A stretch of DNA of 64,000 nt from an uncultured Aquabacterium sp. (GCF_947366995.1 NZ_CANBCC010000005.1:1-64000), one strand, 5' to 3'. Positions 1 through 10,985 are shown, numbered from the stretch's first letter. The notes: generated by a model not told the origin, from the sequence alone. Made by a program: numbers and translations.

Positions 1-1677
1 CTTCATCCAGTTGTCGTCGTCGCGGTTCGGGAAGTCGATGTGGGCGTGGGCGCCACGCGATTCCGGACGGGCGGCAGCCGACACCATCGTGGCCTGGGCG
101 GCTTCGATGAGGTTCTCGACTTCCAGCGCCTCGATGCGGGCGGTGTTGAAGACCTTGGAGTTGTCCTTCAGGCCGATGCTCTTCACGCGCTCGCGGACCT
201 CGGCGATCTTCTTGACGCCTTCTTCCATCGAAGCCTGGGTGCGGAACACCCCAGCGTGCTTCTGCATGGTCGAGCGGATGTCGTTGGCGACGTCCTGGCA
301 GTACTCGCCGCTCTTCTGGTTGTCCAGACGGGCCAGACGCGACAGGGTGTAGTCGGCAGCGTCCTTGGGCAGCGGCTTGTGGTTCTTGGTCTTGAGGTTG
401 AAGTCGACGATGTGGTTGCCGGCGGCACGGCCGAACACCACGAGGTCGAGCAGCGAGTTGGTGCCCAGGCGGTTGGCGCCGTGCACCGACACGCAGGAGC
501 ACTCACCCACAGCGTACAGGCCGTTGATGATCTCGTTGGGCTTGCCGTTGGCGGGCACGACGACCTGGCCGTGCACGTTCGTCGGAATGCCACCCATCTG
601 GTAGTGGATGGTCGGCACCACGGGGATCGGCTCCTTGGTGATGTCGACGTTGGCGAAGTTGTGGCCGATCTCGTACACCGAGGGCAGACGCTTCATGATC
701 GTCTCGGCACCCAGGTGGGTCATGTCCAGCAGCACGTAGTCCTTGTTGGGACCGCAGCCACGGCCTTCCTTGATTTCCTGGTCCATCGAGCGGGACACGA
801 AGTCACGCGGAGCCAGATCCTTCAGGGTCGGGGCGTAGCGTTCCATGAAGCGCTCGCCGTTGGCGTTGCGCAGGATGGCGCCTTCACCACGGCAGCCTTC
901 GGTCAGCAGCACGCCCGCGCCGGCCACGCCGGTGGGGTGGAACTGCCAGAACTCCATGTCTTCCAGCGGGATGCCGGCCCGTGCCGCCATGCCCAGACCG
1001 TCGCCGGTGTTGATGAAGGCGTTGGTGGAAGCCTGGTAGATGCGGCCGGCGCCACCGGTGGCGAACAGCACGGTCTTGGCGTGCAGGATGTGCACGTCGC
1101 CGGTTTCCATTTCGAGGGCGGTCACACCCACCACGTCGCCGTCGGCGTCGCGGATCAGGTCGAGGGCCATCCACTCCACGAAGAACTGGGTGCGGGCCTT
1201 GACGTTCTGCTGGTACAGGGTGTGCAGCAGGGCGTGGCCGGTACGGTCGGCCGCGGCGCAGGCGCGCTGCACGGGCTTTTCACCGTAGTTGGCGGTGTGG
1301 CCGCCGAACGGACGCTGGTAGATGGTGCCATCGGGGTTGCGGTCGAACGGCATGCCGAAGTGCTCGAGCTCGTAGACGACCTTCGGTGCTTCACGGCACA
1401 TGAACTCGATGGCGTCCTGGTCGCCGAGCCAGTCGGAACCCTTGACGGTGTCGAAGAAGTGATAGTGCCAGTTGTCTTCCGACATGTTGCCCAGCGAGGC
1501 GCCGATGCCGCCCTGTGCGGCCACGGTGTGCGAGCGGGTCGGGAAGACCTTGGACAGGACGGCGACGTTCAGGCCGGCCAGGGAGAGCTGCAGCGAGGCA
1601 CGCATGCCGGAGCCGCCGGCACCCACGATGACGACGTCAAACTTGCGGGTGGGAAGAGAGGTAGCGATAGCGGTCAT
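1..1677 (-). CDS. sdhA: Succinate dehydrogenase flavoprotein subunit (partial, C-terminus off the window)
   Basis: Catalytic flavoprotein of respiratory complex II, oxidising succinate to fumarate on the cytoplasmic face of the inner membrane. The 559 residues present begin with an FAD-binding loop (VIVGAGGSGM, about 16-25), followed by the flavinylation segment RSHTVAAQGG with His50. Substrate-site segments FHPTG and HYQMGGIPTN follow. The family is about 590-600 residues, so only the last 30-40 are missing past position 1. It lies 3 nt downstream of sdhD in the order sdhC-sdhD-sdhA, and sdhB is expected just off the left edge. The start is the ATG at 1677. Confidence 0.97.
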   Translation of the reverse strand, partial: MTAIATSLPTRKFDVVIVGAGGSGMRASLQLSLAGLNVAVLSKVFPTRSHTVAAQGGIGASLGNMSEDNWHYHFFDTVKGSDWLGDQDAIEFMCREAPKVVYELEHFGMPFDRNPDGTIYQRPFGGHTANYGEKPVQRACAAADRTGHALLHTLYQQNVKARTQFFVEWMALDLIRDADGDVVGVTALEMETGDVHILHAKTVLFATGGAGRIYQASTNAFINTGDGLGMAARAGIPLEDMEFWQFHPTGVAGAGVLLTEGCRGEGAILRNANGERFMERYAPTLKDLAPRDFVSRSMDQEIKEGRGCGPNKDYVLLDMTHLGAETIMKRLPSVYEIGHNFANVDITKEPIPVVPTIHYQMGGIPTNVHGQVVVPANGKPNEIINGLYAVGECSCVSVHGANRLGTNSLLDLVVFGRAAGNHIVDFNLKTKNHKPLPKDAADYTLSRLARLDNQKSGEYCQDVANDIRSTMQKHAGVFRTQASMEEGVKKIAEVRERVKSIGLKDNSKVFNTARIEALEVENLIEAAQATMVSAAARPESRGAHAHIDFPNRDDDNWMK

Positions 1678-1680
1678 TTT

Positions 1681-2043
1681 TTACAGTCTCCACAGCACTT
1701 GGATGGCCCAGCCGGCACAGCCGACCAGCCACACGATCGAGAACACCTGAAGCGTCAGGCGGATGCCGACCGGCTTGATGTAGTCCATGAAGAGGTCACG
1801 CATGCCGACCCACACGTGGTAGAGCATGGCGATGATGACGACGAAGGTCAGGGTCTTCATCCACTGCTGGGAGAAGATGCCGGCCCACTTGTCGTAGCCG
1901 AGCGGGCCGCCGAAGATGACCTGCACCAGCAGGACGATGGTGAACAGGGCCATCAGAACGGCCGTGATGCGCTGCGCCAACCAGTCGCGCAGACCATAGC
2001 TGGCACCGGTGACGATGCGCTTGGTTCCGTAGTTTTGGGACAT
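1681..2043 (-). CDS. sdhD: Succinate dehydrogenase membrane anchor subunit SdhD
   Basis: Small hydrophobic subunit that with SdhC anchors complex II, binds haem b and forms the quinone site. The 120 residues hold three predicted membrane helices (about 26-46, 64-84 and 97-117). The segment LYHVWVGMRD contains His76, a likely haem ligand, and the N-terminal RDWLAQRITAV pattern is usual for proteobacterial SdhD. It is encoded between sdhC (22 nt upstream) and sdhA (3 nt downstream), so the three are almost certainly one transcript. Primary sequence of this family is weakly conserved; position in the operon supports the call. Confidence 0.93.
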   Translation of the reverse strand: MSQNYGTKRIVTGASYGLRDWLAQRITAVLMALFTIVLLVQVIFGGPLGYDKWAGIFSQQWMKTLTFVVIIAMLYHVWVGMRDLFMDYIKPVGIRLTLQVFSIVWLVGCAGWAIQVLWRL

Positions 2044-2065
2044 GCTTGCTTTCCTGAAACAGTGA

Positions 2066-2485
2066 TCAGAACAGACCGAACAGCTTGGCGCCCAGCACGA
2101 CGGTCAGCGCGATGCTGACTGCCAGGGTCGTCACAGCGGTCGACTTGCCGGTTTCCTTGGAGTAGGAATGCGACACTTCCATCAGCAGGTGACGGAGGCC
2201 GGCGCAGAAGTGGTGCAGGTAGGCCCAGATCAGGCCAAGAACGACGAGCTTGAAGAACCAGCCAGCCTGGCCGGTGAAGACGGCGGTGAACTCGTCGTAC
2301 GAGATCTCGGACGAGACGCTCTTGTCGAACATCCAGATGATGAAGGGCATCAGCAGGAACATGATCGCGCCGCTGATGCGGTGCAGGATCGACACGATGC
2401 CGGCCGCGGGGAGGCGGTAGGTCATGATGTCCGATACATGAATGTTCCGGTAGACGGGGCGTGGGGTTTTCGCGTTGTCAGCCAT
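2066..2485 (-). CDS. sdhC: Succinate dehydrogenase cytochrome b556 subunit SdhC
   Basis: Membrane anchor and haem b subunit of complex II. The 139 residues include the typical N-terminal block RPVYRNIHVSDIMTYRLP, then SILHRISGAIMF at the start of the first of three membrane helices. A His-rich segment LHHFCAGLRHLL (His91/92/99) can supply haem ligation. It is the first gene of the sdh operon. The GntR regulator gene ends about 150 nt upstream on the same strand, and a structured repeat lies in that gap. An AGGAG-like ribosome site sits about 10 nt before the ATG at 2485. Confidence 0.95.
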   Translation of the reverse strand: MADNAKTPRPVYRNIHVSDIMTYRLPAAGIVSILHRISGAIMFLLMPFIIWMFDKSVSSEISYDEFTAVFTGQAGWFFKLVVLGLIWAYLHHFCAGLRHLLMEVSHSYSKETGKSTAVTTLAVSIALTVVLGAKLFGLF

Positions 2486-2565
2486 GTTGTGTGGGGCTCC
2501 TGCCGAGCGTCATTAATCTGTCAAGAGAACACGGGATTTTAGGGCAATCCCCAGCCCGACGGACT

Positions 2566-2609
2566 CGTTCTGCTTTTGGTCAAAACTGGGTCAGGCCCAA
2601 AGCAGAACG
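2566..2609. repeat. Inverted repeat between gntR and sdhC
   Basis: Two perfect 11-base arms, CGTTCTGCTTT (2566-2576) and AAAGCAGAACG (2599-2609), enclose 22 bases. A further GG/CC pairing is possible past one mismatch. The 8-base word GGACTCGT occurs on both sides (2561-2568 and 2612-2619), the left copy overlapping the arm. There is no run of T on either strand, so it is not a classical terminator. It could be an mRNA hairpin separating gntR from sdhC, or the remnant of a small insertion. Confidence 0.6.
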
Positions 2610-2632
2610 GGGGACTCGTGAATGTGTGGCGG

Positions 2633-3472
2633 TCAACTGAGTTCGTTGCGGTAGTAATGCCGGTCCGTACGGTAGAGACCACGGCGCAGCTCAACCGGCT
2701 GGTCGCCGTAAGTGAGGGACAAGCGTTCGACACTGAGCAGCGGGGTGCCCTGCGGTACCTGCAAAGCCTGTGCGATATCCGCATCGGCGGCCACCGCGCG
2801 CAGTTTTTCTTCGGCGCGAATCATGCGCACCCCGAACTCGGACTCGAAAAGGCCATACATGGGCCCGCGGTATTCGCTGAGCCGATCGGCAGTGAGGCCC
2901 TTGAACAGGCGGCCAGGCAGCCAGATGTCGTCGAACACCACAGGGCAGCCGGAAAAGTGCAGCACACGGCGGATCTCGACCACCATGTCGCCCGGCTTGA
3001 GGTGCAGGGCCCGCGCCACGTCGGCGGGGGCGCGCAGGCGGCGGCAATCCAGGAACTCGCGGCGAGAGCCGGCCGGGTCGGCATCGGGCTGATCCGGCAT
3101 CAGTCGCAGAAAGCGGTACTGGACCTGCTCTTCCGCATGCGTGGCCACGAACGTGCCCTTGCCTTGGCGGCGGGTAAGAAGGTTCTCGGCGGCCAGTTCA
3201 TCGACAGCCTTGCGCACGGTGCCCTGGCTGACCTTGAACCGGGCCGCGAGCTCGATCTCGCTGGGGATGGCCTCGCCCGGGCGCCATTCGCCGGACTGGA
3301 GGCTGCGCAAGATCAGGGCCTTGATCTGCTGGTAGAGCGGGCTGAAGGACGGCCCCGACGCAGATGCGGATGCGCCACCTGCAGGCAGGGCGGCATCGGC
3401 AGCATTGTTAGGCGGAGGGGTCACCACAGCGTGTCGGCTCGTCTTGAAAGCGATCTTCGTGCGATCGGTCAT
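2633..3472 (-). CDS. GntR-family transcriptional regulator with UTRA domain (HutC/FarR subfamily)
   Basis: Predicted DNA-binding regulator of 279 residues. The N-terminal winged helix carries the GntR pattern (PLYQQIKALILRSLQSGEW, then PSEIELAARFKVSQGTVRKA). A C-terminal UTRA effector domain ends in TPLLSVERLSLTYGDQPVEL. The start chosen, ATG at 3472, gives MTDRTKIAF; an in-frame upstream extension to 3583 would run through the operator and looks non-coding. It lies between sdhCDA on its own strand and divergent mdh, so control of TCA-cycle genes is likely. A perfect palindrome at 3553-3570 lies between it and mdh, and a close copy lies before acnB. The effector cannot be told from sequence. 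Confidence 0.9.
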   Translation of the reverse strand: MTDRTKIAFKTSRHAVVTPPPNNAADAALPAGGASASASGPSFSPLYQQIKALILRSLQSGEWRPGEAIPSEIELAARFKVSQGTVRKAVDELAAENLLTRRQGKGTFVATHAEEQVQYRFLRLMPDQPDADPAGSRREFLDCRRLRAPADVARALHLKPGDMVVEIRRVLHFSGCPVVFDDIWLPGRLFKGLTADRLSEYRGPMYGLFESEFGVRMIRAEEKLRAVAADADIAQALQVPQGTPLLSVERLSLTYGDQPVELRRGLYRTDRHYYRNELS

Positions 3473-3552
3473 GCATTGGTCAGGCCGGATAAGGCCAGGC
3501 CGGGCGGTATTGCACCACAACTGAGGCAGGCACGCAACCAATCTGACGAATG

Positions 3553-3570
3553 ATGTCTTATATAAGACAT
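3553..3570. promoter_or_regulatory. Perfect 18-bp palindrome, putative GntR operator (gntR/mdh)
   Basis: ATGTCTTATATAAGACAT reads the same on both strands. It lies 80 nt upstream of gntR and 100 nt upstream of mdh, which diverge from here. Its core GTCTTATATAAGAC recurs with one change at 17965-17980 before acnB. A palindrome of this length beside a GntR gene is the usual form of a GntR-family operator. The AT-rich centre could also overlap a -10 element. Confidence 0.75.
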
Positions 3571-3670
3571 AAGACAAAGCCATTTAACGGAGACTCGCCA
3601 TAACGCCCCCGGCAACGCTACACTTGCGGGTTTGTTCCACCCGTCCGTCACCTTCCCTTCGGAGTTGCAT

Positions 3671-4657
3671 ATGAGCAAAGCACCCGTTCGCGTCGCCGTC
3701 ACCGGCGCTGCTGGCCAGATTGGCTACGCCCTCCTGTTCCGCATTGCCTCTGGCGAAATGCTGGGCAAGGACCAGCCCGTGATCCTGCAACTGCTGGAGA
3801 TCCCTGACGAGAAGGCCCAGAACGCGCTCAAGGGCGTGATCATGGAGCTGGAAGACTGCGCCTTCCCGCTGCTGGCCGGCATCGAAGCCCACAGCGATCC
3901 GATGACCGCCTTCAAGGACACCGACTATGCCCTGCTGGTCGGCGCCCGCCCCCGCGGCCCCGGCATGGAGCGCGCCGATCTGCTGGCCGCCAACGCCCAG
4001 ATCTTCACCGCCCAGGGCAAGGCCCTGAACGCCGTGGCTTCGCGCAACGTGAAGGTGCTGGTCGTCGGCAACCCCGCCAACACCAACGCCTACATCGCCA
4101 TGAAGTCGGCTCCGGACCTGCCGGCCAAGAACTTCACCGCCATGCTGCGCCTCGACCACAACCGCGCTGCTTCGCAGATCGCCACCAAGATCGGCTGCGC
4201 CGTGGGTGACATCGAGAAGCTGGCCGTGTGGGGCAACCACTCGCCGACCATGTACGCTGACTACCGCTTCGCCACCGTGAACGGCAAGTCGGTCAAGGAC
4301 ACCATCAACGACCACGACTGGAACGCCAACGTGTTCCTGCCGACCGTGGGCAAGCGTGGCGCCGCCATCATTGCCGCTCGCGGTCTGTCGTCGGCTGCCT
4401 CGGCCGCCAACGCCGCCATCGACCACATGCGCGACTGGGCCCTGGGCACCAACGGCAAGTGGGTCACGATGGGCATCCCGTCGAACGGCGAATACGGCAT
4501 CCCCAAGGACGTCATGTTCGGCTACCCGGTTACCTGCGAAGGCGGCGAGTACAAGATCGTCGAGGGCCTGCCCATCGACGCCTTCTCGCAAGAGTGCATC
4601 AACAAGACCCTGGCCGAGCTGCAGGGCGAGCAGGACGGCGTGAAGCACCTGCTGTGA
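3671..4657 (+). CDS. mdh: Malate dehydrogenase
   Basis: NAD-dependent interconversion of malate and oxaloacetate in the cytoplasm, closing the TCA cycle. The protein is 328 residues, normal for the Burkholderiales enzyme. The nucleotide-binding loop [13 protein letters not shown] lies at about 10-22. [11 protein letters not shown] and [11 protein letters not shown] are conserved blocks, and [12 protein letters not shown] carries the catalytic His190. The start at 3671 is chosen because GGAG lies at 3661-3664 with good spacing; an in-frame ATG at 3632 has no such site. It diverges from gntR across the palindromic operator and is followed by a terminator at 4699. Confidence 0.98.
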   Translation: MSKAPVRVAVTGAAGQIGYALLFRIASGEMLGKDQPVILQLLEIPDEKAQNALKGVIMELEDCAFPLLAGIEAHSDPMTAFKDTDYALLVGARPRGPGMERADLLAANAQIFTAQGKALNAVASRNVKVLVVGNPANTNAYIAMKSAPDLPAKNFTAMLRLDHNRAASQIATKIGCAVGDIEKLAVWGNHSPTMYADYRFATVNGKSVKDTINDHDWNANVFLPTVGKRGAAIIAARGLSSAASAANAAIDHMRDWALGTNGKWVTMGIPSNGEYGIPKDVMFGYPVTCEGGEYKIVEGLPIDAFSQECINKTLAELQGEQDGVKHLL

Positions 4658-4698
4658 TGAGAACGCCCCGGTGATCGGGGCGGCCCTCGCGCAACACA

Positions 4699-4730
4699 AC
4701 CGGCCCGTGGCAACACGAGGCCGGTTTTTC
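4699..4730 (+). terminator. Rho-independent terminator after mdh
   Basis: Seven-base arms ACCGGCC (4699-4705) and GGCCGGT (4719-4725) with a 13-base loop are followed directly by a T run. It lies 40 nt past the mdh stop and separates mdh from the downstream lyase gene. Confidence 0.8.
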
Positions 4731-4884
4731 TTTGGCTGATGCCATCGCGGCCGCCAGCCCGGCGCGTGTTTTGCCCACGTCAATTTGTGCGCTCAGCGTG
4801 CAACCCGCCGGGCATCAGGGGCATTTTTTCGGTGAGACTGCGTCCTGTGAAGGCCTGCTTCTGGCGAACCTTGTCGAGATCACC

Positions 4885-5898
4885 ATGTCGAACCTGACTG
4901 CCATCCATCCCCGCCACGCCCTTTTCGGCGCCGAGAAACCCGTTCCGATGCTGCCGGTGTGCGATCACTATGCAGGCGTCGAGGAGCGCATGCACAAGAG
5001 CCTGAAGCTGCAGGCCGACATGGCGGCCGACGCGGGTCGACCGGTGTTCGATGTGACGCTGGACCTGGAGGACGGCGCCCCCGTGGGTGGCGAGCATGAG
5101 CACGCGCTGCTGGTGGCCGAGCTGGTGGGCAGCACCGCGAACGCCCACGACCGGGTGGGCGTGCGGGTGCACGACTACCGGCACAAGCGGTTCGAGGATG
5201 ACATCGACACGCTGATCAGCCGAGTAGGCGAGCGACTGGCTTACGTGATGGTGCCCAAGCTCGCCAATGTGGACGACGCGCGGGGGGCCATCGAGGCCAT
5301 TCGGCAGGCGCGCGTGCGGCACAACATCGGGCGTGCGCTCCCCGTACACGGGCTGATCGAAACCCACCGTGCCGTGCAGCAGGTGGCCGAGATTGCAGCC
5401 CTGCCGGGGCTGGAATCGCTGTCATTCGGGTTGATGGACTTCGTCTCGGAACACCGCGGCGCAGTGCCGGCCTCGGCGATGAGCGTGCAGGGGCAGTTCA
5501 GCCACCCGCTGATCGTGCGGGCCAAGCTGGAGATTTCCGCGGCCTGCCATGCGGCGCGCATCACGCCGTCGCACTGCGTGGTGACCGAGTTCAAGGACAC
5601 GCGCGCGCTCAGCCAGGCGGCCGAGAAAGCCACGCGGGAGCTGGGCTACACGCGCATGTGGAGCATCCATCCGGATCAGGTGCCGGTCATCATCGAGGCG
5701 TTTGCCCCGGTGACGGCCGAGGTGGATGACGCGATCGAAATTCTGCTGGCGGCGCAGGCGGCCCACTGGGCGCCAACCGCACACCGCAAGGTGCTGCACG
5801 ACCGCGCCAGCTACCGCCACTACTGGCACGTGCTGGAACGAGCCTGGCTGACCGGGCAGCCGTTGCCCGCCGAGATCGAACAGGCGTTCTTCAGCTGA
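4885..5898 (+). CDS. HpcH/HpaI aldolase / citrate lyase (CitE-like) family protein
   Basis: Predicted cytoplasmic CoA-ester lyase of the CitE-like TIM-barrel family, 337 residues. The block VTLDLEDGAPVG (acidic residues for Mg binding) and the segments VMVPKLANVDDA and HGLIETHRAV place it there. Members cleave malyl-, citramalyl- or citryl-CoA-like substrates, but which applies here cannot be read from sequence. No citrate-lyase alpha or gamma subunit lies nearby, so it is not part of a classical citrate lyase. It follows mdh after a terminator. The start at 4885 (MSNLTAIHPRHALFG) is preferred; an in-frame upstream extension is not homologous-looking. Confidence 0.85.
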   Translation: MSNLTAIHPRHALFGAEKPVPMLPVCDHYAGVEERMHKSLKLQADMAADAGRPVFDVTLDLEDGAPVGGEHEHALLVAELVGSTANAHDRVGVRVHDYRHKRFEDDIDTLISRVGERLAYVMVPKLANVDDARGAIEAIRQARVRHNIGRALPVHGLIETHRAVQQVAEIAALPGLESLSFGLMDFVSEHRGAVPASAMSVQGQFSHPLIVRAKLEISAACHAARITPSHCVVTEFKDTRALSQAAEKATRELGYTRMWSIHPDQVPVIIEAFAPVTAEVDDAIEILLAAQAAHWAPTAHRKVLHDRASYRHYWHVLERAWLTGQPLPAEIEQAFFS

Positions 5899-6051
5899 CG
5901 CGGTGCGGGCTCTGAACTCCAGAAACCGCAGAGCAAAAAGACAGCTGGTGGGACAACGGCTCCGGGCGCCTGATCTGGATCTGCCCATTTTTTGAGCAGG
6001 GAAACGGGGGCACTGGGGCGGGGACGGCTTCCCCCGGGCTTCCCCACAAAC

Positions 6052-6074
6052 TTGTCCACAGGATCCGTGGACAA
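6052..6074. promoter_or_regulatory. Dyad-symmetric site upstream of the 6109 gene
   Basis: TTGTCCAC (6052-6059) and GTGGACAA (6067-6074) are perfect 8-base inverted arms around a 7-base centre. The site lies 35 nt before the 6109 start codon. It could be an operator or an mRNA hairpin. The left arm resembles a DnaA box by chance only. Confidence 0.45.
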
Positions 6075-6108
6075 CCATGTCCGCATCCCCAAGCGATACA
6101 GTGTTGGA

Positions 6109-6545
6109 ATGCCTTCCGAACCGCCCTCGCCCGCCCGGATGCCGCCCGACCTGGTCTGGACCTTCGCCGGATCGGAGGTGTCGGGCTGGCAACGCGAGGG
6201 CGATGCGCTGCTGATTCGGCTGGCCGTGGCAGCGGCGCAGGGCACGCTCGATGGACAAACCGGGCCGGTGGACGCCAACCTGATTCCGTTGCTTGTGCGT
6301 TGCGACGCGGTGGCCGATTGGCCCGTGGCGGCAGAGCACCCACGGGCGCTCAGCGAGGGCGCGCTGCACGATGGCACCGCCGTGCGCCGCATGCTGCCCG
6401 TACCGGGTCGGATCGACGCCGCAGGCAGCGGCAACCTGCTGACGCTCACGCTGGCCTGGCGGCAAGGCGGCAGCCTCGTCGTGCGGTGCCGAAGCGTCGC
6501 CCTGCTCTTGCTGCCCGATTCGCGCCTGATCGAATCGTGGGCCTG

Positions 6546-6549
<4 letters not shown>
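6109..6549 (+). CDS. Hypothetical protein
   Basis: A 146-residue protein I do not recognise. It has no signal peptide, membrane segment or cysteine-rich motif. It reads as one compact, mostly beta domain (for example DLVWTFAGSEVSGWQREGD, then LTLTLAWRQGGSLVVRCRSV). The start ATG at 6109 has no ribosome site, and a -10-like TACAGT (6097-6102) lies 6 nt before it, so a leaderless transcript is possible. It is convergent with prpR, and the stop codons share the bases CTAG (6546-6549). An alternative start is the ATG at 6139. Confidence 0.6.
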
Positions 6550-8582
<2,033 letters not shown>

Positions 8583-8612
8583 GGGCCGCGCCGTTTCCGA
8601 TGAGCTGTTTCG

Positions 8613-8666
8613 TGTTTCATGAAACAGCAGTCTATCTGTTTCATTGGCGAAACGCGAATGAAACAT
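8613..8666. promoter_or_regulatory. GTTTC/GAAAC repeats in the prpR-prpB gap, putative PrpR sites
   Basis: A perfect 14-base palindrome TGTTTCATGAAACA lies at 8613-8626. A second dyad follows, GTTTC (8638-8642) with GAAAC (8649-8653), and then ATGAAACAT at 8658-8666. The cluster lies about 95-150 nt upstream of the sigma54 promoter, a normal place for an enhancer. Known PrpR sites in enterobacteria also use TTTCA/TGAAA-type half-sites; binding here is inferred. Confidence 0.65.
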
Positions 8667-8759
8667 GGTGCAACATCCCGTCGACATCAAGAACAAGAAG
8701 CGCTCTGAATTCAACGACTTAACCGATCGGCCGGTGGTGACAGGCCCGGCAGTTGGGGC

Positions 8760-8775
8760 TGGCACGCACGTTGCG
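8760..8775 (+). promoter_or_regulatory. Sigma54 (-24/-12) promoter of the prp operon
   Basis: TGGCACG (8760-8766), four bases, then TTGC (8771-8774) matches the sigma54 consensus TGGCACG-N4-TTGC exactly. It lies about 50 nt upstream of the prpB start, which leaves a short leader. Its presence agrees with PrpR being a sigma54 activator encoded divergently. Confidence 0.88.
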
Positions 8776-8823
8776 CTGTTTCTTCCACACACCGGTTCAC
8801 CCGCATCCCACCAAGGAGCACAC

Positions 8824-9708
8824 ATGGCCAACATGACCCCCGGCGCCCGTTTCCGCCAGGCTCTCCAGGAAGAATCCCCGCTGCAAGTGATCGGCGCCAT
8901 CAACGCCAACCACGCCCTGCTGGCCAAGCGCGCCGGCTTCAAGGCGATCTACCTGTCGGGTGGCGGCGTGGCCGCGGGCTCGCTGGGCCTGCCCGACCTG
9001 GGCATCAACACGATGGACGACGTGCTCGTCGACGTGCGCCGCATCACCGACGTGTGCGACCTGCCGCTGCTGGTCGACATCGACACCGGCTTCGGCCCGA
9101 GCGCCTTCAACATCGAGCGCACCGTCAAGAGCCTGATCAAGGCCGGCGCCGCCGCCTGCCACATCGAAGACCAGGTCGGGGCCAAGCGTTGCGGCCATCG
9201 CCCCGGCAAGGAAATCGTGTCGACCGAGGAGATGGTCGACCGCGTGAAGGCCGCCGCCGATGCCAAGACCGACAAGGACTTTTTCCTGATCGCCCGCACC
9301 GACGCGATCCAGGTGCATGGCGTGGACGCAGCCATCGAGCGCGCCATTGCCTGCGTGGAAGCCGGCGCCGACGGCATCTTTGCCGAAGCGGCGTACGATC
9401 TGGAGACCTACAAGAAGTTCGTGGACGCCGTGAAGGTGCCCGTGCTGGCCAACATCACCGAGTTCGGCAAGACCCCGCTGTTCTCGACCGACGACCTGCG
9501 TCCCACCGGCGTGGGCATGGTGCTCTACCCCCTGAGCGCCTTCCGGGCCATGAACAAGGCCGCAGAGACCGTCTACACCGCGATCCGGCGTGACGGCCAC
9601 CAGCGCAATGTCGTCGACATCATGCAGACCCGCGAGGAGCTGTATGACCGCATCGGCTACCACGCCTTCGAAGGCAAGCTGGACGCGCTGTTTGCCACCA
9701 AGAAGTGA
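8824..9708 (+). CDS. prpB: Methylisocitrate lyase
   Basis: Cleaves 2-methylisocitrate to pyruvate and succinate, the last step of the 2-methylcitrate cycle. The 294 residues fit the family. LVDIDTGFG provides the metal-binding acidic residues and KRCGH carries the catalytic Cys123. [11 protein letters not shown] is the usual C-terminal block that sets PrpB apart from isocitrate lyase. AAGGAG precedes the ATG at 8824. It is the first gene of the prp operon, read from the sigma54 promoter at 8760, and prpC follows after 63 nt. Confidence 0.97.
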   Translation: MANMTPGARFRQALQEESPLQVIGAINANHALLAKRAGFKAIYLSGGGVAAGSLGLPDLGINTMDDVLVDVRRITDVCDLPLLVDIDTGFGPSAFNIERTVKSLIKAGAAACHIEDQVGAKRCGHRPGKEIVSTEEMVDRVKAAADAKTDKDFFLIARTDAIQVHGVDAAIERAIACVEAGADGIFAEAAYDLETYKKFVDAVKVPVLANITEFGKTPLFSTDDLRPTGVGMVLYPLSAFRAMNKAAETVYTAIRRDGHQRNVVDIMQTREELYDRIGYHAFEGKLDALFATKK

Positions 9709-9771
9709 GTCGTCATCGACGACCCCGACCGTTTGACTGCTGAATCAACCTCTGACCAGGAGATCCCATCC

Positions 9772-10935
9772 ATGAGCGCCACGCCCGAGACCACCACGCC
9801 CGGTTTCAAGCCCAAGAAGTCCGTTGCCCTGTCGGGCACCGCGGCCGGCAACACCGCGCTGTGCACCGTGGGCCGTACCGGCAATGACCTGGCCTACCGC
9901 GGCTACGACATCCTGGACGTCGCCACGACCTGCGAGTTCGAGGAGATCGCCCACCTGCTGGTGCACGGCAAGCTGCCCAACGTGGCCGAACTGGCTGGCT
10001 ACAAGGCCAAGCTGAAGTCGCTGCGCGGCCTGCCCGCCGCCGTGAAGGTGGCACTGGAGCAGCTGCCCCCTTCGAGCCACCCGATGGACGTGATGCGCAC
10101 CGGCGTGTCGGTGCTGGGTTGCGTCAAGCCCGAGAAGGAAGACCACAACCACCCGGGCGCCCGCGACATTGCCGACAAGCTGATGGCCTCGCTGGGCTCG
10201 ATGCTGCTGTACTGGTACCACTTTGCCTACAACGGCAAGCGCATCGAGGTGGAAACCGACGACGACTCGATCGGCGGCCACTTCCTGCACCTGCTGCACG
10301 GGGAGAAGCCGCGTGACAGCTGGGTGCGCGCGATGCACACCTCGTTGATCCTGTACGCCGAGCACGAGTTCAACGCCTCGACCTTCACCTCGCGCGTGGT
10401 GGCCGGCACGGGTTCGGACATGTACTCGGCGCTGTGCGGCGGCATCGGTGCCCTGCGTGGCCCCAAGCACGGCGGCGCCAACGAAGTGGCCTTCGAGATC
10501 CAGAAGCGCTACGACAACCCGGATGAGGCCGAGGCCGACATCCGCGCCCGCGTGGAACGCAAGGAAGTCGTGATCGGCTTCGGCCACCCCGTCTACACCG
10601 TGAGCGACCCGCGCAACGTGGTCATCAAGAAGGTGGCCGAGGACCTGTCGAAGGAACAGGGCAACATGAAGATGTACAACATCGCCGAGCGCCTGGAATC
10701 GGTGATGTGGGACATCAAGAAGATGTTCCCGAACCTCGACTGGTTCAGCGCGGTGAGCTACCACATGATGGGCGTGCCCACCGACATGTTCACCCCGCTG
10801 TTCGTGATCGCACGCACCTCGGGCTGGTCGGCCCACATCATCGAGCAGCGCATCGACGGCAAGATCATCCGCCCGAGCGCCAACTACGTCGGCCCCGAAG
10901 ACCAGGTCTTCGTGCCGCTGAAGGACCGCAAGTAA
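9772..10935 (+). CDS. prpC: 2-Methylcitrate synthase
   Basis: Condenses propionyl-CoA with oxaloacetate to 2-methylcitrate. The 387-residue protein is of the short citrate-synthase type. The segment [14 protein letters not shown] and the block [13 protein letters not shown] carry active-site histidines, and the late Asp-containing region [13 protein letters not shown] follows. CAGGAG precedes the start at 9772. Its place between prpB and acnD separates it from the main TCA citrate synthase, which is expected beyond the left edge with sdhB. A strong hairpin follows the stop. Confidence 0.96.
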   Translation: MSATPETTTPGFKPKKSVALSGTAAGNTALCTVGRTGNDLAYRGYDILDVATTCEFEEIAHLLVHGKLPNVAELAGYKAKLKSLRGLPAAVKVALEQLPPSSHPMDVMRTGVSVLGCVKPEKEDHNHPGARDIADKLMASLGSMLLYWYHFAYNGKRIEVETDDDSIGGHFLHLLHGEKPRDSWVRAMHTSLILYAEHEFNASTFTSRVVAGTGSDMYSALCGGIGALRGPKHGGANEVAFEIQKRYDNPDEAEADIRARVERKEVVIGFGHPVYTVSDPRNVVIKKVAEDLSKEQGNMKMYNIAERLESVMWDIKKMFPNLDWFSAVSYHMMGVPTDMFTPLFVIARTSGWSAHIIEQRIDGKIIRPSANYVGPEDQVFVPLKDRK

Positions 10936-10947
10936 GCAGGCCAGAGG

Positions 10948-10985
10948 AAGGCGCCACATTGCCACGCGGTGATGTGGCGCCTTTC
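10948..10985 (+). terminator. Strong hairpin between prpC and acnD (attenuator or partial terminator)
   Basis: A 12-base perfect stem pairs AAGGCGCCACAT (10948-10959) with ATGTGGCGCCTT (10972-10983) around a 12-base loop, followed by TTTCTG. The T run is short, so read-through into acnD is likely. It may lower acnD expression relative to prpBC or protect the prpBC mRNA 3-prime end. Confidence 0.55.

Noticed and set aside
40-2118. A 692-residue open frame on the plus strand opposite sdhA and sdhD
   Set aside because: Antisense of the well-supported sdh genes.
3473-3583. Longer start for the GntR regulator
   Set aside because: It would translate through the palindromic operator and adds residues not typical of the family.
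6052-6074. DnaA box or replication origin
   Set aside because: Only one DnaA-like word, as part of a perfect dyad; no cluster, AT-rich region or dnaA/dnaN neighbour.
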